Assembly: GCF_026652115.1 (NCBI RefSeq)
Contig: NZ_JAPPSQ010000007.1
Coordinates: forward strand, 1-64,000
DNA: 64,000 nucleotides
From: Algoriphagus sp. PAP.12
GTDB lineage: Bacteria > Bacteroidota > Bacteroidia > Cytophagales > Cyclobacteriaceae
Reading direction: 5' to 3'
Part shown: in pieces, positions 43,463-52,400 of the stretch
How the letters are laid out: each line of letters starts with the position of its first letter
How positions within the stretch are numbered: position 1 is the first letter of the stretch
Program-made: the position numbers and the translations under genes
Notes under the pieces: generated by a model
Database searches by the model: none
The model's input: only the letters and a program-made list of their open reading frames with translations
What the model was told of the DNA's origin: nothing

Positions 43463-44709
43463 ATGAGAACTACAAACACCTTCGGAGTTCAGTTCATCAC
43501 AAGAACTAACAAGGCCAAGGATGGCCTCCTCCCAATCTATGCCAGGGTCACCGTTGATGGCCGCAGAGTTGAAATATCATTGAAACGCTGGATCAAACCA
43601 GGTGACTGGAATGGCAGCAAAGGCATGGCCAAGGGCAGCCGGGAAGAAATCAAATCGCTGAATCATTATTTGGATGAGGTTCAGGCCCGTATCATGGAAT
43701 GCTATCAGGAGATGCAGGTACAAAAGCGATTGATCACTGCAGATGCCATCAAAAGCATGTTCCTGGGTACAGACCAAAAGGACTTCACCTTATGCAAGCT
43801 GGTGGATTATCACAACCAGGCTATGAGGGATACACTGACTTGGGGCACGATGAAAAACTACTTCACCACTCAGAAGTACATCCACAGATTTTTGAAAGAG
43901 CGCTTTGGTACTACCGACATGTTTCTATCCGAGCTCTCCTATAAGTTCATCACCGATTTTGAATTCTACCTCCGTAACTACAAACCCAAAGACCACCAGA
44001 AGCCACTTGGCAACAATGGAGTGATGAAGCACTTGGAGCGTTTCCGGAAGATGGTGACCATGGCCGTAAAAATGGAATGGGTAAGTCGGGATCCATTTGA
44101 TAAGTACCAACTCAAATTTCACCGAGTGGATAGAGGATTCTTAGATGCTGAAGAATTGGAAACATTGGAAAGCAAGGACTTCAAGATTGTTCGTTTGCAA
44201 TGGGTAAGAGATCTGTTTGTATTCAGCTGCTATACCGGACTGGCTACATTGATGCCATGAACCTGACACCATCCAATATTACGATTGGCATTGATGGGGA
44301 ATACTGGCTTTCCACCTGCAGGCAAAAGACTGACCAGCCAGTAAGGGTTCCCATTCTTCCCAAAGCCTGGGAGATCATAGAGAAATACAAAACCCATCCA
44401 AGAGCTGTGCAGAGGGGGGCAATATTCCCAATGATTTCTAACCAAAAGCTGAACTCTTACCTGAAAGAAATTGCTGATCTGTGCGGAATTGAAAAGAACC
44501 TCACATTTCACCTAGCCAGGCATACTTTTGCTACTACAGTTACCCTTTGCAATGGTGTGCCTTTGGAAACTGTGAGCAAGATGCTTGGTCATTCAAAAAT
44601 CACCACTACCCAGGTTTACGCAAAAGTGGTGGAGAAGAAGGTAAGTGAAGACATGCACACTCTCCGGGAGAAGCTGGCAGCACCAAAATTGATGAGAAGG
44701 GCGAAATAG
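43463..44709 (+). pseudogene. int: Tyrosine recombinase with a single-base frameshift
   Basis: The N-terminal part (43463 onward) has the Arm and core domains up to VFSCYTGLA; the frame then breaks near 44245, where one T is missing from an expected GGCTTACATTGAT. The other frame continues YIDAMNLTPSNITIG, with catalytic HLARHTFAT, LGHSKITTTQVYAKV and a normal C-terminus at 44709. Restoring the base would give a complete protein of about 415 aa. It is either a recent loss of function or a sequencing error. It heads the metal-resistance island and probably brought it in. Confidence 0.88.
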
Positions 44710-44718
44710 CCCTTTTTC
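44697..44718 (+). terminator. Hairpin overlapping the recombinase stop codon
   Basis: AAGGGC (44697-44702) pairs with GCCCTT (44709-44714) around GAAATA, followed by TTTCT. It separates the recombinase from the ArsR operon. Confidence 0.6.
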
Positions 44719-44776
44719 TATTTAAGTGTTTGCTTAAATACATTTAATTCCTTAGCTTTGTTAAGCAAATGCTTAA
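44719..44776. promoter_or_regulatory. Two ArsR-type operators
   Basis: Site 1: TATTTAAG (44719-44726) and CTTAAATA (44733-44740), perfect arms with a 6-base spacer. Site 2: TTAAGCAAATGCTTAA (44761-44776), 7-bp arms with a 2-base spacer. Both share the TTAAG/CTTAA core and lie just before the arsR-type gene, as expected for autoregulation. Site 2 covers an upstream ATG at 44769, which argues for the start at 44787. Confidence 0.7.
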
Positions 44777-44786
44777 ATACGAAGTT

Positions 44787-45155
44787 ATGAATACATGTAT
44801 CCGTGTCTTTGCCGATAGCGACCAGATCAATAGGTGCAGGGAAGACTTGAAAAGCAAAGAGGAAGGCTTTTTAGAACTGGCGGATGTACTGAATCTAGCC
44901 GGTAATGCTGTTCGCCTCAAAATCCTGTACCTCTTGAAACAGGAAAATGAACTTTGTCCGTGCGACTTATCAGACATCTTGGGCATGACCGTGCCGGCCG
45001 TCTCCCAACATCTGAAAAAGCTGAAGGATGCTGGGATCGTGACGACCAAAAAATCCGGACAAACCATATTCTATTCAGTAGAAGCGCAAAGTCAGCGAAT
45101 CATTTCATCAGTGCTCGATTTGTTTAATCTCCCAAATTCAATTCCAGCCCTATGA
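44787..45155 (+). CDS. ArsR/SmtB-family metal sensor, CadC-like
   Basis: A 122-aa winged-helix repressor: NAVRLKILYLLKQ, then CDLSDILGMTVPAVSQHLKKL and a beta wing. Metal-site cysteines are Cys57 and Cys59 in the ELCPCDL helix plus N-terminal Cys4 and Cys17, the same arrangement as CadC (Cd/Pb/Zn) and some Hg/As sensors. Metal binding should release it from the operators upstream and induce the operon. Its end overlaps the CsoR-like gene by ATGA. Confidence 0.9.
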   Translation: MNTCIRVFADSDQINRCREDLKSKEEGFLELADVLNLAGNAVRLKILYLLKQENELCPCDLSDILGMTVPAVSQHLKKLKDAGIVTTKKSGQTIFYSVEAQSQRIISSVLDLFNLPNSIPAL

Positions 45156-45541
45156 TACCCCATGTTCTCACCCAAAGCATAAAAGTTTCCTTAAAAACAG
45201 CAACTGGTCAACTGGGATACATCCTTAGCAAATTAGATGATGCGGACCAGGTTGAAAATATCCTTTTGCAGCTAAAAGCTGTGCAATCCATGCTTGCTAA
45301 GACTACTTACGAGTTATTGGATGATGCCTACAGGAAAGCACTAGCAGAAAGGATCTCGTCAGCTTACCAGAGCTGCCCTGGTAACTGTGGTAATGAAGAA
45401 ACAATAGAAAAGCTGAGAAAACTATTTCCAGAGCTTAGACTCGAAGAAGTGCCTGAAAAACTACGAGAAGCCCGCATGGTGGAAGAAGAATTGAAGAAAT
45501 TTTTATCCGAACGTTTGGACACCCCCTCCCCCCGTGACTGA
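45152..45541 (+). CDS. CsoR/FrmR-like small helical protein without the usual metal ligands
   Basis: Residues 15-60 match the CsoR/FrmR core (ATGQLGYILSKLDD, then ILLQLKAVQSMLAKTTYELL), a four-helix dimeric DNA-binding fold. The positions of the canonical Cys-His-Cys ligands are Val34, Ala59 and Ala63 by my alignment. Two other cysteines (75 and 79, SCPGNCG) and a long charged C-terminus are present. It may sense metal differently or modulate the ArsR protein. Overlaps that gene, so they are co-translated. Confidence 0.6.
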   Translation: MIPHVLTQSIKVSLKTATGQLGYILSKLDDADQVENILLQLKAVQSMLAKTTYELLDDAYRKALAERISSAYQSCPGNCGNEETIEKLRKLFPELRLEEVPEKLREARMVEEELKKFLSERLDTPSPRD

Positions 45542-45575
45542 CCTTTGGAGAGATGTTTCATTAAAATAGATTGAT

Positions 45576-45779
45576 ATGAAAAGTAAACTCATGGTTTTCG
45601 CCACAGCGGGTATTCTCGCAATTGGTGGCCTTGCTTACGGGATCAACTCATCTCCAAAAGCTTGTCCTTTGGAAGGTACTCCAGATTGTCCAAAAGTTAC
45701 CTGCCCTTTGGCAGGCACTCCTGAATGTCCTTATGACATGAAAGTGGCGGAAGTACCCGCCTGCTGTAAGAAAAAGTAA
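45576..45779 (+). CDS. Small Cys-rich exported protein with CPLxGTPxCP repeats
   Basis: 67 aa: an N-terminal helix (residues 4-23) as signal or anchor, then two copies of CPL-GTP-CP (about 30-40 and 44-53) and a final PACCKKK, eight cysteines in all. It is likely to bind soft metals such as Hg(I/II), Cu(I) or Cd(II) in the periplasm and hand them to the MerTP transporter encoded next. I know similar small proteins near mer genes in Bacteroidota but no established name. Confidence 0.7.
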   Translation: MKSKLMVFATAGILAIGGLAYGINSSPKACPLEGTPDCPKVTCPLAGTPECPYDMKVAEVPACCKKK

Positions 45780-45783
45780 CTGG

Positions 45784-45808
45784 GAGGGCGCAGAGCCCTT
45801 CTTTTTTT
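45784..45808 (+). terminator. Hairpin between the Cys-rich gene and merTP
   Basis: AGGGC (45785-45789) pairs with GCCCT (45795-45799) around GCAGA, followed by TCTTTTTTT. Probably a partial terminator lowering merTP relative to the upstream genes. Confidence 0.6.
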
Positions 45809-45821
45809 GAAAATTAAGTAT

Positions 45822-46421
45822 ATGAAAAATTCCCTTTTAACCAGCGGCCTTTTAGCCGCTTTAGTAAGCTCCCTTTGCTGCATCAGCCCGGTGCTTGCAT
45901 TAGTGGCCGGTGCAAGCGGGATTGCGTCCACTTTCTCATGGCTCGATCCGGCAAGGCCTTTTTTTGTCGGCATCACAGTGGTTGTATTAGGCTTTGCCTG
46001 GTATCAGAAACTCAAACCAAAGGCCAAAAAGGAAAAAGAATGTGCCTGTGAGGAGGACCTTCAGCCCTCCTTTTGGCAAACAAGAAAGTTCCTTTCAATA
46101 ATCACGGTCTTTGCTGCCCTGATGTTGGCGTTCCCGCTTTATGCTCACATTTTCTACCCTAAATCTGAAAAGCAAGTGATCATCGTTGATAAGTCAGACA
46201 TTCAGACCGTAAATTTTCAAATCAAAGGCATGACTTGTCAGGGGTGCGCAGCGCATGTAGTGCATGAAGTAAATAAGCTCAGCGGCATCCTGAATGTAAC
46301 CGCCTCCTACGACCAGGGCAATGCCATCGTAGAATTTGATAAATCCAAAACGGACGTCCTTGAAATTGAACAAGCCATCAACTCAACCGGATATTCAGTG
46401 ACCAATAAAACAGAGAAATAA
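45822..46421 (+). CDS. merTP: Mercuric transport fusion MerT-MerP
   Basis: 199 aa. The MerT half has the membrane CysCys pair (Cys19-Cys20 in SSLCCISPVL), three hydrophobic segments and a cytoplasmic CACEED loop. The MerP/HMA half after residue 130 carries GMTCQGCAAH (Cys139, Cys142). The fusion imports Hg(II) or a similar thiophilic ion into the cytoplasm, normally for reduction by MerA; no merA is seen in this window. ATG at 45822 is chosen over an upstream TTG because it opens the first helix correctly. Confidence 0.9.
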   Translation: MKNSLLTSGLLAALVSSLCCISPVLALVAGASGIASTFSWLDPARPFFVGITVVVLGFAWYQKLKPKAKKEKECACEEDLQPSFWQTRKFLSIITVFAALMLAFPLYAHIFYPKSEKQVIIVDKSDIQTVNFQIKGMTCQGCAAHVVHEVNKLSGILNVTASYDQGNAIVEFDKSKTDVLEIEQAINSTGYSVTNKTEK

Positions 46422-46634
46422 ATGGAAATCATCTTAGAATCTACCATCACTTGCCCCAACTGCGGACATCAGAAAGAAGAAACTATGCCGACTGACGCCT
46501 GTCAGTATTTCTATGAATGTGAAAACTGCCACCAGGTGCTAAAACCGAAGGAAGGGGATTGCTGCGTGTATTGCAGCTATGGTTCAGCACCTTGTCCACC
46601 AGTACAATTGGATTCTGATCAAGCATGTTGCTAG
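46422..46634 (+). CDS. GDCCVYC-domain small metal protein
   Basis: 70 aa with zinc-ribbon-like CPNCGHQ, CENCHQ, then the family hallmark GDCCVYCSYGSAPCPP and a terminal CC. The cytoplasmic location (no signal) and abundant cysteines indicate a metal-binding accessory of mer-type transport. Its ATG overlaps the merTP stop (TAAATG), so the two are translationally coupled. Confidence 0.85.
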   Translation: MEIILESTITCPNCGHQKEETMPTDACQYFYECENCHQVLKPKEGDCCVYCSYGSAPCPPVQLDSDQACC

Positions 46635-46726
46635 GGTAGACAATGCTTTATGTGACATACATCATGTTTTGACATGTGCAATGTCATAGCCCTCTCAATA
46701 ACCGTTGCGTACTTTCGAGTCATATT

Positions 46727-46754
46727 GAAGGGGATAACAAACATATACCCCTTC
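46727..46754. promoter_or_regulatory. Inverted repeat upstream of HYC_CC_PP gene 1
   Basis: GAAGGGG (46727-46733) and CCCCTTC (46748-46754) are perfect inverted copies spaced by 14 bases, ending 29 bases before the preferred start. Candidate operator or leader hairpin controlling the next transcript. Confidence 0.4.
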
Positions 46755-46783
46755 ACTAGATGGTATTTTACATCAAAAGGCTC

Positions 46784-47164
46784 ATGAAGCGCAACTTATA
46801 TATCGTCCTGCTCATTGCAATGCTCCTCCCTGGCAAAGGGATGGCAGTGTTTCAGCACTTTTGCGGGGGCGAACTGATTAGCTTCGAGCTTTTTCTAAAA
46901 CACTACGAACCATGCTGTGACGATCACAGCAACCCTTGTGATGGCTGTGAGGATCAGGAAGCCGTCTTCTCTCTCGATGATTTCAGGACACCTCATTCTG
47001 ACATTCTGGTCATTGATTTTTTACATGCGGCAATGGCTCAGCCATCTTTCCATTTGCCTTCTACACATTTTTTCGAGTCAAGAAACTACACAACTCCTAA
47101 AAAGGCTCCCCCCGGCTGGTCAGGGCGGTATCGCTCTATCCTGTTCCAGTCATTTCTTCTTTAG
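46784..47164 (+). CDS. HYC_CC_PP family protein, copy 1
   Basis: Signal peptide MKRNLYIVLLIAMLLPGKGMA; the mature part has the family pattern HFCGGEL, then PCCDDHSNPCDGC and a terminal PGW-x-R segment (about 126 aa). These proteins are encoded with CusA-type efflux systems in Bacteroidota and presumably bind metal in the periplasm. ATG at 46784 is preferred over 46760 for the signal peptide. Confidence 0.8.
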   Translation: MKRNLYIVLLIAMLLPGKGMAVFQHFCGGELISFELFLKHYEPCCDDHSNPCDGCEDQEAVFSLDDFRTPHSDILVIDFLHAAMAQPSFHLPSTHFFESRNYTTPKKAPPGWSGRYRSILFQSFLL

Positions 47165-47336
47165 CTGACATCTGATTATCAGTTAGTTGCCGGGGTTACG
47201 AAACCCTTGGGCAATGTCGGAAATAGTTCAGTATAATATAACTGCTCCGGGATATCCGAACAGCATTAGACACGATCTATCTGACAAAACTATCATCAAA
47301 TTTCTTTAGTCAGCCTTTCAACAAAATGTTAAAATC

Positions 47337-48635
47337 ATGAAAACGTTTCATAAAATTCAATTGGTATTCATTGCCTTGACACTGATAGTGATCAATACCA
47401 CATACGCCCAACAACGAGGCTTGCAATATTTCAGGCCAAACGATAAAAACGGCCTGAATGTATTCGAGCCCTCAAAAGAGGATACAGTTATCTTTGATGG
47501 ATTAAAAGTGAGGGTTGGTGGCGATTTCGCCATGCAGTTTCAAGGTATTAGGCAAAGCAATACGGCAGGTAACCTGACCAAACTGGGATCAGACTTCAAT
47601 TTGCCGTCTGCCAACCTCAACCTGGACGTCCAGGTATTGGACGGAGTTCGCATGCATCTTAGGACCTATCTTTCTTCCAGAGCTCATAATGAATCCTGGA
47701 TCAAAGGTGGTTATATGCAAATTGATAAACTGGATTTTATCAAGCCTGAATTCCTAGAAGGGGTAATGAAATATACCAGTATAACGATTGGGTTGGATGA
47801 GTTCAATTATGGTGATGCCCATTTCAGACGTTCTGACAATGCCCGGGCGATCTTCAATCCCTTTGTTGGCAACTACATTATGGATGCTTTTTCAACTGAA
47901 GCATTTGGTGAAATTACTGTTCAAAAAAATGGTCTTTTGGCTGTGGTTGGGCTCACAAACGGTAAGCTAAATCAAAATGTAACGGTGAACGACAATACAG
48001 ACAATAAGCCATCATTTTATGGCAAACTTGGATTTGACAAGCAACTTAATGAAGACTTCAGAGTGCGGTTAACAGGTTCCTGGTATATCAATAATGGTAC
48101 ATCAACTGGAACCTGGTTATATGGTGGTGACAGGGCAGGGACCAGGTATTATAATGTATTGTACACATTACCTGATGCCAATGGAGTTGCTGAAGGAGGT
48201 CCAAGAGATGGAAGGTTCAATGCCAGATTCACAAAACTTACCGCCTTACAGATCAATCCATTCATCAAATTCAAGGGACTGGAATTCTTCGGGATATATG
48301 AGTTGGCCAATGGCAACAATGAATTTACCCAGCCCCAATCAGATACTGAAGGGGGCTTCACACAGCTTGCCGCTGAACTTCTTTATCGGTTTGGTACAAA
48401 TGAAAAGTTCTACATAGGTGGAAGGTACAATACAGTAAATGGCAAGATGAGAGAAAGTGCCACAGAAGATTTGGAAATCAGCAGGGTCAATTTTGGTGGA
48501 GGCTGGTATCTGTCAAAGAACGTTTTAACAAAAGTTGAGTACATGAAGCAGCAATATGAAGGCAATGCTTGGACAGGGCGTTTTGCCGGGGCTGAATTTA
48601 GTGGAGTCGTGGTTGAAGCGGTGATTAGTTTCTGA
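47337..48635 (+). CDS. Outer-membrane porin-like protein
   Basis: 432 aa. The signal peptide ends TTYAQQ; the mature protein is a beta barrel with alternating amphipathic strands, periodic aromatic residues and a C-terminal VVVEAVISF ending in Phe. The first segment YFRPNDKNGLNVFEP is typical of Bacteroidota barrel proteins of the phosphate-selective porin O/P type. It is followed by a strong terminator, so it forms its own transcript within the metal island. Metal or anion exchange across the outer membrane is possible. Confidence 0.75.
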   Translation: MKTFHKIQLVFIALTLIVINTTYAQQRGLQYFRPNDKNGLNVFEPSKEDTVIFDGLKVRVGGDFAMQFQGIRQSNTAGNLTKLGSDFNLPSANLNLDVQVLDGVRMHLRTYLSSRAHNESWIKGGYMQIDKLDFIKPEFLEGVMKYTSITIGLDEFNYGDAHFRRSDNARAIFNPFVGNYIMDAFSTEAFGEITVQKNGLLAVVGLTNGKLNQNVTVNDNTDNKPSFYGKLGFDKQLNEDFRVRLTGSWYINNGTSTGTWLYGGDRAGTRYYNVLYTLPDANGVAEGGPRDGRFNARFTKLTALQINPFIKFKGLEFFGIYELANGNNEFTQPQSDTEGGFTQLAAELLYRFGTNEKFYIGGRYNTVNGKMRESATEDLEISRVNFGGGWYLSKNVLTKVEYMKQQYEGNAWTGRFAGAEFSGVVVEAVISF

Positions 48636-48637
48636 CG

Positions 48638-48678
48638 GAACTCCCGTGTGGATGAGTTCACCCACACGGGGTTCTTTT
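48638..48678 (+). terminator. Terminator after the porin gene
   Basis: GAACTCCCGTGTGG pairs with CCACACGGGGTTC (near-perfect) and is followed by TTTTC. The next 190 bases up to the second HYC_CC_PP gene are AT-rich and probably hold the promoter of the efflux operon. Confidence 0.85.
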
Positions 48679-48868
48679 CATTCCTGATCATTCCTGAATA
48701 AGAGATAACGACTTTAAAAATAAGCATCAACAGACCAAAATTTTTAGATGGAAAATAAATCTCAAACATCTACATATTGAGGTATTTGAAATACAAACCA
48801 TCATTTTTGATATTAAAATCGAACATTCTGAACTAAATTCCGTAGATTCGTATTAGACTTTCTCCAAA

Positions 48869-49303
48869 GTGCAACGTTTTAGAAAAATATCGGCCATCCT
48901 GCTTTCCATATTGGTGCTGCTCAGTTCCACGAGCTTCACCCTTGGGATGCACTTTTGCATGGGGCAGTTGGAGAACATTGCATTCTTTTCAGGAGCTGAG
49001 CCATGTGAAATGGTCACACAGAAATCACCTTGTGCCACGGATAAGCATGATCCAGATTGCGAACATCAGCAGGTCACTAAAAAGGGTTGTTGCGAAGACC
49101 AGGCTGTAGTAATGGAAGGACATGAAGACCTTACCCAAGTGTCCAAAGTGGCGGTTCCTGACTTTCAAATGATCGCAGTGCTCTACGCTGTGGTATCCTT
49201 TCTTTTCAGCGCTCCTGCAGTTGATTATTATTCGTATAACGATTATTCCCCCCCTCTGATTGAGCGTGACATACCTGTGCTCGTTCAATCCTTCCTTATT
49301 TAA
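48869..49303 (+). CDS. HYC_CC_PP family protein, copy 2
   Basis: 144 aa beginning at GTG. The signal peptide ends SFTLG; then MHFCMGQLENIAFF, EPCEM, HDPDCEHQ and KKGCCEDQ give the family's His-Cys and CC pattern. It directly precedes cusA and is probably the first gene of the efflux operon, acting as a periplasmic metal binder. It is divergent from copy 1, so an old duplication. Confidence 0.8.
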   Translation: MQRFRKISAILLSILVLLSSTSFTLGMHFCMGQLENIAFFSGAEPCEMVTQKSPCATDKHDPDCEHQQVTKKGCCEDQAVVMEGHEDLTQVSKVAVPDFQMIAVLYAVVSFLFSAPAVDYYSYNDYSPPLIERDIPVLVQSFLI

Positions 49304-49409
49304 GCTTTTCATTCAATTCTTTCACTAGGCATAGCATTATGCTGCGCCACAAGTGCATGCATTTGTATGCGCTCAAGTCAATCCAGTTTTAAAGAAAATT
49401 GAATGAAAA

Positions 49410-52400
49410 ATGCTCAATTCCATAATCAAATTCTTTCTCGAGAATAAGCTCGTTACCGTTCTCGTATTGCTACTCATTGTAGCCTGGGGCATTGTTACAG
49501 CCCCGTTCAACTGGGAGGTGGGCTTCCTCCCTCGTGATCCTGTGCCTGTAGATGCCATCCCGGATATTGGAGAAAACCAGCAAATCGTTTTTACCGAATG
49601 GATGGGGCGGTCTCCGCAGGATGTGGAAGACCAGATCACCTATCCGCTCACCACGGCTTTGCTGGGCCTTCCCGGTGTAAAAAGTGTGCGGAGTAGTTCA
49701 GCTTTTGGCTTTTCCAGCATCTACATCATTTTTAATGAAGACATTGAATTTTACTGGAGCCGGTCACGGGTGCTGGAAAAACTCAACTCTTTACCGGCAG
49801 GTTTGCTTCCACCGGATGTGCAGCCAAAACTTGGCCCTGATGCTACCGCCCTGGGGCAGGTGTATTGGTACACGCTGGAAGGCCGGGACAAAGACGGAAA
49901 CCCTACCGGAGGTTGGGATCTCCACGAACTGCGCACCATCCAGGACTATTACATACGCTACGCCCTCACTGCAGTGGAAGGGGTGGCAGAGGTGGCTTCT
50001 GTGGGTGGATATGTCAAAGAATACCAGGTAGATGTTGACCCTGCCGCACTGAAAGCGCATGGGGTTAGCCTCATGGATGTGATGCAGGCCGTAAGAAACA
50101 GCAATATCGATGTGGGAGCCAACACCATTGAAGTAAACCGGGTGGATTATTTCGTAAGAGGCCTGGGTTATGTAGAAGAGCTGGCTGATCTGGACAAGGC
50201 TGTAGTAAAAGTAACGGACAATGTCCCGATCCGGGTAAAAGATGTTGCCAAGGTAAACATTGGCCCCCAACCAAGAAACATGAGCGGCATCCTGGACAAA
50301 TCAGGAGCCGAAGCAGTGGGCGGTGTGGTCATTGCCCGCTACGGTGATAATCCGCTGAAAATCATCAATGCGGTAAAAGAAGAAATCAATACCATAGCCG
50401 ATGGCCTGCCATCCAAAACACTGGAAGACGGCACGGTTTCTAAAGTGACCATTGTCCCTTTTTACGACCGCACCGGATTGATCTACGAGACACTCGGTAC
50501 CCTGTATGAAGCCATCAGCCTCCAGATTCTGATCACCATCATTGTAATTATTGTGATGGTGTACAACCTGAGGGCTTCTATTCTGATATCCGCCCTCTTG
50601 CCGCTGGCGGTGCTCATGTGCTTCATCTTCATGAAGTACTTTGGTGTAGATGCCAACATTGTGGCACTTTCCGGTATCGCCATTGCCATCGGAACCATGG
50701 TGGATCTGGGGATTATCCTGAATGAAAACATCCTCAGGCATCTGGAAATTGCTCCCGAAGGCCAGTCAAAATTAAAAACCGTGTATGATGCCACCACTGA
50801 GGTGGCCACTGCGATTCTAACAGCCGTCAGCACGACCATAGTCAGCTTTTTGCCGGTATTTACGCTACAAGCTGCTGAAGGAAAGCTATTTGGCCCGTTA
50901 GCTTATACAAAAACCTTTGCGTTGGTATCAGCGGTGATCTTTACGCTGGTCATCATGCCTGCCTTTTCGCACTGGATATTTTCCATGAAAAAAGCAAAGG
51001 GAAAAACGGGACTCTATCTAAACTATCTGCTAATGGTAGCAGGCCCTGTTGTCGCATTCACCGTTTGGTCATGGGCAGGCTGGGTATTATTTGGTTTTGG
51101 TCTGGTGAATGTACTGCTGCAGCACTATCCTGACAGACTGGGTAAATACCGGAACCTGATGATGGTAGGCGTTACCGTGGTGGCTGTAGCCTGGCTGCTG
51201 ACTACAGAGTGGGTGCCCTTGGGGGTATCCAATAGCCTGCTTGTCAATTTTCTGTTTATTGCTGTAATCCTCGGCCTGGTGCTTGGCACCTTCGCTCTAT
51301 TCCTCAGGGTTTATCCGAAAATACTCATGTGGTGCCTGGACAATAAAGGCTTGTTCTTGGTTACACCTGTTGTCATTATTTTATTGGGGGCCAATATCTG
51401 GCTGGGTTTTGACAAGGTATTCGGCTTTTTGCCAAAAGCAACAGAAAAATTAGGCTGGAACTTAAGGGAAACCTCAGGATGGACGGCTGTATCTGAAGTG
51501 TTTCCGGGCTTAGGCGAAGAGTTCATGCCGTCTCTCAATGAGGGTTCATTTCTCCTGATGCCCACATCCATGCCGCACTCCGGCATAGAAGTAAACCGTG
51601 AGGTACTGCAAAAACTGGATATGATGGTAACGGCCATCCCCGAAGTGGAAATGGTGGTCGGTAAAGCCGGCCGGGCAGAAACAGCCATTGATCCGGCTCC
51701 CATCTCGATGTTCGAAAACACCATTAACTACAAAAGCGAATACGTATCCGATATCAATGGAAACAAGCTGCGGTTCAAAGTAAATGATGATGGTCACTTT
51801 GAACTGAAAAATGGAACCACCTATAACCCGGAGACCATGTCCCCGGAACAAATTGATGTCAATCAACTCATTGAAGACCGCAGTGGCGAGTATTTCCGCC
51901 AATGGCGGGCTCATATTAAAACGCCTGATGATATCTGGGATGAAATTGTTTCTGTGGTCAATATTCCGGGTGTTACATCCTCTCCCAAACTTCAACCGAT
52001 CGAAACCCGGCTGGTCATGCTCCAAACGGGTATGCGGGCGCCTATGGGGATTAAAGTTTATGGGCCGGACCTGAAAACCATTGAAGAATTTGGGTTACAA
52101 TTGGAAAAGTATCTCAAGGAAGTTCCCTCTGTCAAGAAAGAGGCTGTTTTTGCCGACCGTATTGTCGGCAAGCCCTACCTCGAAATTGCCATTGACCGAG
52201 ATCAGATTACCCGCTACGGGCTCAATATCCGGGATGTACAAGACTATATAGAAACGGCTATTGGCGGAATGCAAATCAGCACCACGGTGGAAGGCCGGGA
52301 ACGCTTCCCGATCAGAGTCCGCTATGCCCGTGAGTACAGGGATGACCCTTCGGCCATAGAGTCCATGCAAGTACCTACGCCACTGGGCAATTATATCCCA

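Noticed and set aside
44769..44786. Earlier ATG for the ArsR gene
   Set aside because: This ATG lies within the palindromic operator; the ATG at 44787 gives the normal N-terminus.
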